From NCBI GenBank assembly GCA_015227615.1, contig JAALGZ010000008.1:1426001-1490000 (forward strand): a stretch of DNA of 64,000 bases, written 5' to 3'. The translations under genes and the position numbers were made by a program. Of the stretch, positions 39,393-51,652 are shown piece by piece; the first letter of the stretch is position 1; each line of letters starts with the position of its first letter. The notes beneath the pieces are model-generated. The model was not told where the DNA came from. It ran no database searches and saw only the letters and a list, made by a program, of their open reading frames with translations. The DNA is from Labyrinthula sp. Ha. Its lineage: Eukaryota; Sar; Bigyra; Labyrinthulida; Labyrinthulaceae.

Positions 39393-42300
39393 TTCTTTTT
39401 ATAAGTTTTGAGTGATGCAGGAATTTAACTTGATAAGTTTATTTATTATAAAGTGTATATGTCCTTGTTGAGAAATTTTGTACTTGAATATATGAACACT
39501 TTTGGGTTTTTCGCGTTCTATATGGAGTATTTTATGTACAATTATTGAAAGTCAAGATAAGTGGAAAACATATATCTTGTGAGACGTGCATTCTTGGTTT
39601 GCTATTGAGATTTACCAGATTGTTTTTTCAAGTTGGAAACTTTCTTGTTCTATATATGAATAATAACTTCCTTCTATTTAAGTAGAAAAGGGAAAGGTAA
39701 CTGGATTTTCCAGCCATATTTCTTATTATAAAGAATAGAATAATCTAGATGAGAATCTACTCTGCGTAAGTTCTAAATTGGTTTGCTTCCTGGTATATTA
39801 ATTCTTGAAGAGTATTTCAGGAAAAGCTAAGGGATTAATAGATTAAAACGACGTGTAAATTAGCTCTTCTCAATAAACTCTTTTATGAACAATACTATTT
39901 TATTTTTAGCAGTCTTATTTTATTATGTTATGATATTTTTTATATATCCTATTCAAAGAAGTTCGTTTTAAAGGTTTTATTCGATCACTTGAACTAGAGC
40001 TCAACCAAAGAACAAAAGATAAAAACATATTATTTAATGGCATCATATTTTCTGTAAATTAGCAGAGATATTGATATTAAATATCTTCGTCAACAAGTTA
40101 AGCAAGATATTTTTGAATAATATTCTTAATGCACTGCATACAGTTTTCAATTCTAGCTTTAAGTTTCTGTAATTTGATATAAATAAATTAACGTATGCTC
40201 TGAAAATATTTCTAAAGTCAACTTAGCTTACCTAATCTATTTAGATTCTCTCATTAAACTTATTCTCTCAGTTCATTTTTATTCTCGTTAAACATTTAAT
40301 ATCGTGTTCAAAAACAGCTTCTAAGTAAGAGCTAATTAAAAATTATACTCTTATAAGGGATTCTCGTTTAAGCTTAGATTACTCACGTTTCTTCTTCAGA
40401 AAAAAAATATGTAGGAGGAAGAAAATTAAGTGAAGTTATATCGCATGAGAACAATTCTATATTCACTGTAGATTATGTTTAATAATATTGTTTTATTCTC
40501 ACAATCGGTGTAAGACTGGGAAAACTACGAGCGAAAAGAATGATTGATATTTGGATAATAAGGAAAGTAAAACACATAAGTTATCAATATTTTCAATGAA
40601 AACACACTTTAAATATACTAGAGAGGTTACTTTTTGTGTTCTCTATTGTAAAACACATTTTAAAATATATGTTTCTCTCTCATTTTATGTTTTTCCTATA
40701 TTTATTAGCATGAATTAAGTTCCTAATATATTGAAAAACTAATAACAGATGCAAAACATGAATGAGCTTGAAAAGACTAAACTTAGAACCAAATATCGGT
40801 CTTCTATGTGCATAATCTTTATATTAATTTCTTTGACAAACTCTGCTTAAGCACTTTTATCTTTTCAAACGTTTCTTGGCTATTACTAGAGACACCTACT
40901 TTATATTTGGAGGTAAAATAATCCAGAAACTTTGAACTATATTCTCTCGAGAACCTCAACCTTGAATCTGGTTCATTTTCCAATTTTCAAGATTCTAGAT
41001 TTTTCATTTTTTCTTTATATTTTGACAAAATATTCTACACACTAACTGAAAATTTTTAGCAAAAATCATAGAGTAAATAATCAAAATTTCTTCGAAGCCT
41101 TTCTGTGCGCAAAAAGATAAATATATATCAAACCAATTTGCTTTGTTTCCATACAAGAACGAGACTTGTAGCGATAAAACCAAATGAGATATTACGAGAC
41201 GAGACAAATACCCGAGCTTTTGATATAAACCTAAAATTTTACTAGAGTCTCGATAGTGAATCGAGAGGACAGAATAAAAAAAGTTAGATGAATTCTTTCT
41301 CAAGATTATAGGTAGAAATCCTCAGTTATTAATTTACTTACAACTAAAGTGTCCAAAATATTCATTCAGAAACTACTGTTCTGTTCTAAAAGCACCTTGA
41401 TTAATTTCTGAGAGAATTATAATTATTCTTATTAATGGACATAAGCAGCTCATGGAAATTCGTAGTCATTTGATACACACGGTTTCTTCCAAAATTTGTG
41501 TTTCTTCTCATGATAATAACATTGGGTTTTAATTCTTTTAAAATAAATTTAATCATTCAAATATGGTACTATTCAAGCATTACAAAGTATTTATCTTAAG
41601 TTTAGGCTCCACAATAGATCTCTATATAATTTATAATTTCCCTGATGCTGGGGAGAAGTCCCAAAGGTATAAATACCGATGTTTTTTTAAGAAAGAGGTG
41701 ACAAGGCAGATAGTGCAAAAAAGAAAAGTTGCAGCAGTTTAGTTTATCGTTTCTGCAGTTCTACTTAGAACCCAAAAAAATGATTTATTGGGGTAATTTA
41801 CTATGATGATTTGTTTGACTGAACCTTGGGAAAGAACTACGTGTCAGAACTGAGAAAAATATTATCTACAATGAGACATGGACTCATAAACGAGAAATCA
41901 GATGATGCACATCAATCTAATTTAATATTTATCACCTTTTTTCAATGATCATAGGTCTTTACAAGTTGACTAATTAAAAAACGAAATAATTGAATATGCA
42001 TGTGAAGTATCTATCTCTAAGAATAAAAATTGAACTTCAAATACCTGGACTGGGAAGAAATTCACAGAAAGAAAAAAGAGAGGCCAAACCTTAATTATAT
42101 CACTAAGCTTGATGATTATTTCTGATGCAAATCTTATTCATTCCCCGAGTTTTAGTAGGGCATTCAATTTCTTCAAGAAGTCTTATATTAATCTTTAATA
42201 TCTCTAAATGCAAATAAAAATTTAATGGCTGCTAAAAGGGGATATATGTACAATTTTTTAATAGGGTAGATGGAAGAAAACGATGAGCAGATAGTTACTT

Positions 42301-45300
42301 TGGTTTGCACATATAGTTATTCACATGCATAGGCAAAAGGTACTGGAGCAAACAGAAAAATTGTACAAGGATGTACTGGTATACAAGGAAAAACGATAAC
42401 AGAAGGGAGAGGCTCTTGTATTATGCAACTAGGATACATTGGAATTTTTTATCAAGTTTCCAATCGAATTCTAAGCTTCTCTTTTCAGATTGTTGGAGAA
42501 GAGGAGATTAAGCAACTCTTGTGTTAGACCTGAGATGTCTTGAATATCTCACTAAAAATTATGTTGCTCATCATATTCGGGAATTTACTTGGTCATTAAT
42601 AAGTAGTGCTATTCTATTTGAATGCCAACAACAAGGTAAAAATGAGAAGAGAACCAAGCATTGGTTTTAAGAACTTTCTGATTTTTAAAAGTTATCAATT
42701 CCTAAGCGAGAGTATAAATCATATATAAGCTAAGGTACGTGTTGGGTCATATTGTGATTCAAGTCATATTTGTAGGAGGTATTTATATTTTTTAGATGAT
42801 TGTATCCTTATTTAAAAAATCTCCATCCGAATAAGTAAAGAATATACGAGAAACTAAAATTCATAATTAGAAGTATTCTTGGATTGCAACCCTGGAGTTA
42901 ATATAGAAGACGAGAGGTAGAGCTCATTTCAGACATATGGATAGCAACTGAGAGTGTCTTACTAAATGAAAATTCTGAAATATGGAGTAAGTTAAAAGGG
43001 CTAACAAAATCATCTCCAAGGCTTTGTATACGACCTTATCAAAAACTTTACACGACAAAGCAGTGATAAATGTAAATGAGCTAGATATGTATTTATGGAT
43101 GAGTGGGCCTAAAATGTGTTTGCTGTCTATACCTACTTTGACAATTGAGGCAAAGATGGGTCTGTTAATGACACCGAGAATAGAGCTCTATAGGGCCATG
43201 ATGTAAATTTTATTTAGTTGTCTATCAGTTTTTCTAACTTCATACCCACTTTCCTTAGATTTTGCGTGTGATTATTCACCCGTAAGTAAAATTTATGTTT
43301 CACAAATTTCCATAGAAAGTTGACACCATTACAATCTCCCTCCCTGTAGCAAAACTACGCTAAAAATATTTACTCCATTAACTGGAAGCTTTAAAGAAAC
43401 ACATCATAACATCGATCATCTCGATCACAGATTACGATTTTTCATTTCCAACTATAAGTTTCCACTACAGTCTATTCAACTGTTCTTGGTATTGATATCC
43501 ACAATCTAGGTCATTATAGCAGTTATTTCATTCAAAATGTTTGAACATAAAAATTATGTTCAGTTATTTATGAATGAAAGGGAATAAAAGCTATTAATCT
43601 TTTGATGTGATGGAATGCCTGGGAATGTATCAGGGGTTTCGTTTTAAAAAATATCAATGTATGATTTATGGTCAATAAAATTATACATATGGAGCAGCAA
43701 AAGAACAGGAGCAGTTACATTTTAGTGAAATAAAGTTAAGAAAAACGAATACCTACTTCTATCGGTCAATTTCCGCTGTTTTGTTGCTGATGACATCATT
43801 CATTCAACGTTTGAATTCATGTCATATGATTCACGTTGGAACTCACCATAAAACTTAATTTCAGTCAATATCAACATAGTTTATGGTACTTCTATTTTAT
43901 AAAAAGTTTCTAACTATTATTCCTAAAGACTCACAAAAAATAAAACATACCTGAAATATTTAAATTACCTACTACTAATGCACATGAAACTATTTAAGAC
44001 CAATAATCAGATTTCATGAGACTCAATTAGCCTATTATTGGCAATAAAGTTACCATTCAGGGATATGAACGAAGTATGAAATGAAAAAAAAATATTAAAG
44101 TATCTTGTACACCTTTTCACTCTTTTTCCAAAGTTTGATAATGAAGCTGCTTCATATGGGTGAAAAAAAATAAAGCAATTTCTCAAACCATGAGTTACTC
44201 CATTAACGGAGGCTACGAATTTTTCCCCAAATAGCATTCAGTATTATCTTTTTCAGACCCTAAATGGTACTTATCACTTATTATTGTCTAACGGGTTTAT
44301 TATAAGTCTTTTCTTAGGCAAAAGTAAAAATATTAGTTTCGTTGGTCTTCTTGCCAGATATTAGCTTTATTTCTTCTTCTGAGGGGTCACTAAGACATGA
44401 GAAGAAAAAAAAATAAAATCTTTCTCAAGTTATTCTCGGTTGATCTATTTTCTGTTTACGGCTAGTAGATGTGTGATTCGAATCTATCAACAAAATTTTA
44501 TTTTAAAAATATGGGTAACAAATATCTATGGTGAAAACATCTGGAATCAGGCGCTTAATTTAACAAATTCGCATAACATAGCATAACGGATTAAATCATA
44601 TTTTTCTAATTTCTTCACAGATCCTCTACATTATATAAGATTTCAATTCAATTGATTACCACGGGAAATCAGATATTTTCAATCTCTTTGGGAGACATAA
44701 CCTTGAAGACAAATTCGCGTAGGAATCATAGAATCACTATGGGCGGTAGGACTAAAATGCAGATAATACTCGACAAGGTGACAAAACTACGAAAGTGCTA
44801 TATGAATAGGTCTGGAATTCGGTTTATTGATGACTTATCTATAAGAGAATCTTCATATATTTCTTATTGATTGATTCTGATAATTCACAAATCATTTTAA
44901 TTGATTATCGATAATCAAAAAATAACCAATAATACATTAGACCACATGGCTTGGGCTAAGTGGTCGAGAAAATCTATGTTTGGTGTTGCCACTGTATGGA
45001 ATCCTCCTAAGCTCAGGACATATGATCGGCGATTCTTAGCAGCAGAACTGAGTTTTACAGTAACAAATATTTGGCCAAATCTGAACCGAGGTGGTACCAC
45101 AGCATGGATTCTGCCATTATACCGCGATATATAGTTTGGCTAAGAAACCCAACATATTTCCCTAATGTATTCTATTATTGGCTATTTTCAGGTCAAATTA
45201 TCTTGTTCTATAGATATTCATGCGGTGCATAAGTAAAATATATATTGCTGGACCTTTGGGTCCAAGTACATGTGCCCCAATTGGTTATTGATAATTAATT

Positions 45301-47564
45301 CATAATTAAAATAAAGTCAGAATCATTTGATAAAAATCAGCATCCAAATTATTTAATTGATAATCAAAAGCAAAATGATTATCAAATAATTAACGATAAT
45401 ATTTATCAAATCTGGTCCCTAAATGTGATTTACCCGTTAATGATTTCAAGCTGAATATTTAGATGGGTGGTTCAACGTAAACTTCATTTTGTTTCAACCA
45501 TATTAATTAATTTTATGCGAGAATCATCTGAACCAAAGCAATTTTTTTACTGCATGGCAGTTGGTAGATATACACGTACCCAGTTTATGCAATATAGAGT
45601 AACTTACATTTATCAGTTATAATTCTCTTACTGCAAATACTTCTCATGATAAACGTTAAGTCACATTTCCATTATCTTCTTGTGAAATTTATTGTTGCAG
45701 TTTGAAATTTAAACATTATGTTGGTTCCAAGAACTCGGTTAGCATGGACAACTTGGGGTGTTTCCAACTACAGATTAGGAAACTAAAAAATTCAATTAAA
45801 TTTATAGAATTGGTACTTGATGGTAGAGTAACGATGGTTCAGTGGGAACGCTATCACTGCAATCACATAGAAAAACACAAGAACCGTGAAACTCACGGAA
45901 TTGCAAATCTGAAGAGAACGTTTCTTTTATATTTGTGTACTGAATTCTGCTTAGCAGAATTGAAATTTTATCTACTTTATGAATAAGATTAGATTAGCAA
46001 AAATATTTATGATAACACCTTCATGTGTAAGGAAACCGTCCAATATCCGGGAAAGAGCACCCACAGGACTCTCTAGAATCTTGCTTCTACGCATGAATTG
46101 GAGGATTTCTCTCATTCAAATCGAATGCTAAGAATCACCTCTAAAATTGTACGTCGATTTATTCGAGGGCTTTATACTAAGCAAAACACACCTTATGTAG
46201 TTGAAAGGCGAGATCTACTACGTTTCTGACCTGGTTTTCTTCAGAAAAGCTCGCTAATAATGAAGCTCAACTTACAGATACTGAGGTTAAAATTAAAAAC
46301 TTATCGTTGGCCTTCTGATGATAAGAGCATAAGAAGGATGCTAGAATAGGAGCGAAAGCTCTTTATAGGATAGATGAGAAAAAAATAAATTAAAAAAAAG
46401 TCGAAAAATTGTTTCGAAGTCTGCTCATTTATATTTAGGATTCAGTCCAGAAATCTCGACCCCCTGAACCATACATAGTAAAATCTAGTTTACTTCTCTT
46501 AATATTATCTTACAAAAGAGTTTTATTATGATTCAAATATTTATCTGCTCAGAATAAACTGCGAACAATCCGAAATCAGAGGTGGAACAGTGTTACTAAC
46601 AAAATCGTGACACGTTTATGCTGAAGTCTATCAGGTACCTAGGATGTTGATCCAAAGTTTTTGAGTCAATTGAGACAATTAATAAGTTAAAAGAGAGTTT
46701 TTTATACTTAATAAGGTCGTAGGATATTTAGATTTTATAATTTTATGTCTTGATACTTCTAACGAGTCATTATATTCTTATTCTTTAGCTTGCTGTTAGC
46801 TTTGCTGGTTTTGTTATTTTATCATCTTTGATAATGTCGCAAGATTGGTTAAGCATTATTCTCAAAAAATATATATCTAATGTCATGACTATACTATTTG
46901 GTTCTGTTGTAATAATTAATATCCGATTAATATACACAACCAACATTATTCTTGATTATATGAGTTATTCGAAGCTTTCCCATTGTTCAGTCATCTACTG
47001 CATTTGAAATGGACTAAGTCCCCATCGTTAAACACCCAATTTAACAGGGTAAATAAGAAACTTATAGTTAATATGATGAAAATCTACTTTAAAATTAGTT
47101 TTTTTGTTCTTTGTGAAACCTGCGTGAAACGGCGCTTTGTCGTTGGTTGTCAATAGTTAATTCTTTCTGTTTCAAACAAAAAGTAAACAATCAATCTTAG
47201 AAATATTTATAGAAAAAGCGGCTATTAAAATTTGATAATTTAAATAGCATGTCATTTGAACAGCTAATATCCGAAACAAAACTATTTTCTCTAGTTAAGG
47301 GAACATGTCACGTATTCAGAATCTAAAACAAGTATTCTTTTCTTGTCTAGATGCAAACACAAAAAACTATCTAGAGTGTTGAATCTAGAATAGTCTAAAC
47401 GAAGGTAAGTTCTGCTCTTATAGCCGAAGTTTCGAAATCTATTGTCTTCGGATATTTCTTTTATTCTAAATCTTCGTTCAAATTCTTTAAAACACCGCTA
47501 ATGACCGCATTGACACAAAACTCACTAATCTGTGCATTTTGAAACAAACCAAATTTAATCTAAG
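39393..47564. other. 8-kb gene-free region
   Basis: No supported gene over about 8 kb between the two GST paralogues. Seen inside: motifs related to a small hairpin repeat (GATTCTCTCATTAAAC at 40244-40259, TCTCGAGAAC near 40946), and around 44880-45440 a cluster of AT-rich inverted sequences (ATTGATTATCGATAATCAAA and its near-complements), which might be a decayed miniature transposon. No tRNA, rRNA or snRNA recognised. Confidence 0.5.
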
Positions 47565-48266
47565 ATGAAGATAGAATATTATTTTGATGTTGTTTCACCA
47601 TATACAGCTCTCTCTTTAGCATTCTTGACTAAATATAAAGATATTTGGAATTTTGAACTTATCTTGAAACCTGTATGTTTAGGAGATATCATGACATTGG
47701 CTAAAAACCGTCCACCTGGTTTGGTACCAAATAAACAACGATATATGATGCAAGAACTATCTTCACAACATCTTCCCAAATTATTTGGATATGAGCTTTC
47801 ACGAATTCCTCTTAATTTCTTTGGACTTGCTTCTCAGATTCATATATTTCAATCTGCAGTTGTTGCTGGTCAAGAATATGGGTTAAGCACAAAAGAACAA
47901 CTGGATTTTATTCAAGCGTTGACTGATGGAATTTATCAAGATGGTGATTGTAGAGATGAGGATGGAGAAATTATTTGTGACTCTGAGTTTGTTTGGAAAT
48001 GTTTTGATAAATCTGGTATTGATGGAAAGAAAGTTGAAAGTATTATGAAGTTGTATAATCAGAAAGAGTTTAGAAAAAACTTGATGGAGAATGCAAAGCA
48101 ACTTGTAAAACGTGGTGGATTTGGAAGTCCAACTATGTTTATTTCAGATGAGAAAAAGGAAATAAAAGAGTTTATGGTATTTGGGTCAGATAGGTTTGAA
48201 CTTATCTCAAATGTTTGTGGACTTCCATATTTTGGAGCTAATCTTCAATTAAAGAGTAAATTTTAG
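47565..48266 (+). CDS. Kappa-class glutathione S-transferase / DsbA-like oxidoreductase, copy 2
   Basis: 233 residues, ATG at 47565, TAG at 48264. Collinear without gaps with copy 1 at 38691: FDVVSPYTAL, QALTDGIYQDGDCRDEDGEI, GGFGSPTMFISDE and FGSDRFELISNVCG. The second half of the two genes is almost identical in DNA while the first half is more diverged, which points to a duplication followed by gene conversion or strong constraint. Same predicted chemistry as copy 1. Confidence 0.88.
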   Translation: MKIEYYFDVVSPYTALSLAFLTKYKDIWNFELILKPVCLGDIMTLAKNRPPGLVPNKQRYMMQELSSQHLPKLFGYELSRIPLNFFGLASQIHIFQSAVVAGQEYGLSTKEQLDFIQALTDGIYQDGDCRDEDGEIICDSEFVWKCFDKSGIDGKKVESIMKLYNQKEFRKNLMENAKQLVKRGGFGSPTMFISDEKKEIKEFMVFGSDRFELISNVCGLPYFGANLQLKSKF

Positions 48267-48695
48267 ATATATTCATTTATTTTTCAATTTAAATAATCCA
48301 ACTTTTTAGTTTCTTTTGATCATAGCCTTAAGCGAAAGTGTTAAGGTTTTGATTCAGCTGATGAAGTTTTATTGTCTTTTTTTTTTACTTTAAATATATC
48401 CTTTTGTGTCTATTTACTCATTGGTAAATGAATAAAAAGCTGTATTTTGAAAGTAATCTTGATTTACTTAAATATTCTCTTTTTGTACAGACCAGTTAAT
48501 AGCGCAAAAAATAGAGAATATTTGAAGTTAATAATTCAGAACACACTATTTATAGCTAGATAGCTTTGTGTAGAATACTCTATACAAGAAAGGTGTATTA
48601 TTAGGGCATATAGCACTTCGATCCTAAGAATACAATCTTCTGGAATTAAAAATAGAGATAATAAAAATATTAACAACACGCGTAATATAAAGCAT

Positions 48696-49586
48696 TTAGG
48701 TGACTACAGGGCAGCAAAAGTCATCACCATCTAAGTCTTCTGGACAATTTGCCACTAAATTGTCAAACCTATTGTTACAAAGGTTCTCATCTAACAAGGT
48801 CACTCTAAGATCGCTCGCAGACTCAGTAATTCTAAGCCGAGAAGCAGTGGGAGTACCAGTTGTAACTACTTCATATTGTTCGTTTTCTTCGTCAAAAATA
48901 AAGTGATCCAAGCACGGTTGATCAGCACAAAAGTTCCTCATCTCTTCTTGAGAAAGTCTAAGAAATACCGTTGGAGATTCTGTAGGTAAACTTGTAGGAA
49001 ATGGTACAGGAGAAAATGTTGGTAAGGCTGTTGGAATAAGAGAAGGAGAAATTGTTGGAGAATCTTTAACGGTTTTTCCTGATTCTTCATTATTCTTTTT
49101 CCCACTTGCTGTTAAAGACACAGGTAAAACAATAAGAAAAACAACCAAGAAAACAATACACCCAATCTTTCCATACTTTTTAACTTTCTTCATCATCTGT
49201 TCTCTTTCATAAATTCTTTGTGGTTCCTTTGAAACTTCAATTCGTAAACCTAACCGTGCTAATTCTGCATCTCTTCTATTTATCTCTCCTGCAAATTGTT
49301 GAAACTGTGGAGTATTTTTGTATTCTTTAATCGCTTTAGATTTTGCAACAGCCAAGTCAATAGTATTCACTAAATACTAAAAAAACATAAACAAATTACT
49401 AGATTGAAAAGTTTGAACAGAAGCACGTGGATCTACATAAGTAGCTGCTGGAAAAGGCATAATTTGTGTAGTTGTTGTTGACATAACTTCATCATCAAAT
49501 GTATCGTTGAAAAAAGTATCTCCAGCAATAGATGTTGGATTAGTTGAAACTATAGAAGGTGGAATTGGTTTAGCATTAGGTCTCAT
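48696..49586 (-). CDS. Single-pass membrane protein, PQFxQ[YF]AGE family (49-kb copy), two exons
   Basis: Exon 1 49400-49586 (ATG at 49586), 30-nt intron 49370-49399 (GTAATTTGTT...TATTTAG), exon 2 48696-49369; 286 residues. The phase-1 splice creates an ATG codon (A|TG) at residue 63. The cytoplasmic module reads SKAIKEYKNTPQFQQFAGEI, RRDAEL, IEVSKEPQRIY; TM helix at about 129-149; then a SPTISPSLIPTALPTFSP stalk; then a Cys-rich domain starting LSQEEMRNFCADQPCLDHFIF and ending DDFCCPVVT. It combines the intron and module of the 36-kb copy with the PT stalk of the 31/33-kb copies, linking the two subfamilies. Function unknown; a surface protein is inferred from topology. Confidence 0.82.
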
Positions 49587-50009
49587 ATTTTATTTATTAA
49601 ATGATTCCAAAAAAAAAGGGATTATTTTATTTTTTATTATCGGGTGTGGTATTTTTTTGAATTTAATAATGTAGTATACAGTGTGTCTGGAACATTTGAA
49701 ACGCCCAGTTAAACACCTACAATAAATTATTGAAGTGACACTTTATGAAATCTAAGGGGGATCAAATTTAAGGAACAATTGGTAAAACATATTGGGCAGT
49801 TTAGGAACTGCAATAAAATGAATTAATTGTAGTTTAACTTTTACTTTCTTATGAAATAGTTATATTATATAAAAAATGAACAATTAAATAGAGTATATAG
49901 AAGAGAAAAGAAGTTGAAAAACAGTTGTTTAGATAGAGAACTAACTCAAACAGAGGACATTTATTCATTTCCCGCTTTGCCTTTGTTCTATTTGATTTGA
50001 TAAAAAAGT

Positions 50010-50908
50010 TCAAACATTTGTATCCGAATTTAGAATATCAAAACAACATTCAGCTTTTTCACTTTCACACTGAGTCTTCTCCGTACTAGTACAAGAATCA
50101 CAATCTCCTCCAAATTCAAGATCATCTCTTATTGCTTTGGCATTTGTTAATATATTTGAATCTCCTTTAATATCAACCACATAAGCATTTTCCGGTTGTC
50201 CAAGAAGAATACCGTTTTTAAAAAACTCAAGTGATTGAAGACAGCCACAAGTTTGGCACAACTCCTTTACCTCAAAATCACACAGCCTTACTTGATCTTC
50301 ACATATTAATGTCTTTGAATCAGGTTCAGGTTGAGGAATATCAACTTTATCTGGTTTACTTTCTTTAGCAGAATTGTTTCCTTTATTTGATGATAATAGA
50401 ACAGTAATAGAACTTATGATCAAAACCAATAGAAGAAAAGCAGGTAAACCATATTTGAACAATCTCTTCTTTAACTGTTTTTTACGTTCTTTTTTCTTTT
50501 GTTTTTCTTGCATAGCATCATATATTCTTTGTGGTTCTTTTGATATTTCAATCCATTCTCCTCTTTTCTCTAATTCTTTATCTCTTTTTATTATTTCTCC
50601 TGCATATTGAAGAAATTGTGGCATCTTTTTATATTCTTTAATAGCTTTCTTTTTAGCTTCTTCAAGTTCTCTTGGACTCACTTAAAATTTACATAACTAA
50701 TAAAATTACTTGGATTATGTGCTTTTATAGATGAACGAGATCCTCTGACTGATTCAGCTGCTGCTGGCATACCAAGTATTTTTGTAGAAGTACTTTCATC
50801 TGAATACACAGAAGCAAGACTTGTTGCGAGTGAATAGTGTGGGAAAGTAGAGCTTTCTTCTTCATCTCGTTTCAAAGTTAAACCTTTGTTTGGTTTATTT
50901 CTTTGCAT
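50010..50908 (-). CDS. Single-pass membrane protein, PQFxQ[YF]AGE family (50-kb copy), two exons
   Basis: Exon 1 50710-50908 (ATG at 50908, 199 nt), 29-nt intron 50681-50709 (GTAATTTTAT...AATTTTAAG), exon 2 50010-50680; 289 residues. Splicing is phase 1 and yields ...IKAHNP-M-SPRELEEAKK. Exon 1 encodes a Ser-rich segment with the STKILGMPAAAESVRGSR box shared with the 60- and 61-kb copies. The module KKMPQFLQYAGEIIKRDKEL ... GEWIEISKEPQRIYDAMQE is followed by a Lys-rich stop-transfer side, a TM helix at about 145-163, an acidic/Pro linker and a Cys-rich ectodomain (CDFEVKELCQTCGCLQSLEFF ... CDSC ... CC). Unknown function. Confidence 0.83.
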
Positions 50909-51342
50909 TATAAAAACAAACTTTTCTTGCTTAACAAAGAAAGATATATTGTACTTGAATATATATTTAATTCGTTTTGTACCTGTTTTCTCTTTTTGGT
51001 GTCTTTTTATTCAGTTACTGTCTTTGCTTTACTTATTTGGTATTGTAAACCAACTTTATTTAAAACAATATTGTATTCTGAATAATGTTCTTTTAAATTC
51101 TTTTTATATTTAAATAGCTGTTTCTATGTTTATTCTATTTTGTACTTTTGAGAACAATTTTCAGCTTAACACCTCGTCACTTTGATCTATTATATTCTAT
51201 CATGAAAATATGTTTCTCTTGAGAAGATATTTTACCAGAGATAGACTAATTTAAGTATCTTAAGGTTCATATCATATTTCATTCCTAAAAATAGAGAGAA
51301 AGAGAACACCATTTTATTTTTGGCGTAGGTTTAACTTTATAT
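50909..51342. other. Gene-free stretch before solo LTR
   Basis: About 430 bp, T-rich on the plus strand, no feature apart from probably containing the upstream region of the 50-kb gene. Confidence 0.5.
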
Positions 51343-51347
51343 TGTGC

Positions 51348-51647
51348 AGTTAGACAAGTAATTGTCCGTATCGTCTATATGTGAATGAGGATACGTATAT
51401 TAAGTTGAATAAACTGAAAGAACTTAAAAAGAGCTTTAAAATGATATAAGTAACGTTTTCTAACTCCCAGTAGTTGTTGAGATATTAAGGTTTTACGATC
51501 TGTTGTTTCCGGTGCTTATGTATTAGTAAAAATGTATTATGTAAAGTTGCACCAATTGTGCAGTAATGTAATATTGTATTATAACTATGTAAAGTGTAAA
51601 CAGTCAGTATGGAGAGAGTCGTACACTCGACTGCTTAGTGTCTGACT
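51348..51647 (-). mobile_element. Solo LTR of the Copia family
   Basis: 300 bp, reverse complement of the Copia LTR at 16497-16796 with about four differences. It is flanked by an exact 5-bp duplication TGTGC (51343-51347 and 51648-51652), and no internal Copia sequence is attached. This is the usual product of recombination between the two LTRs of a once-complete copy. Confidence 0.96.
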
Positions 51648-51652
51648 TGTGC

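Noticed and set aside
44901-45134. 77-codon frame in the GST interval
   Set aside because: No recognisable domain, no paralogue, in a repeat-like region, and overlapped by an equally long antisense frame.
14930-46110. Possible tRNA genes in the long gene-free stretches
   Set aside because: Scanned for box B-like GGTTCRANNCC with matching acceptor stems; isolated resemblances (for example near 13020 and 44475) lack a box A or pairing arms.
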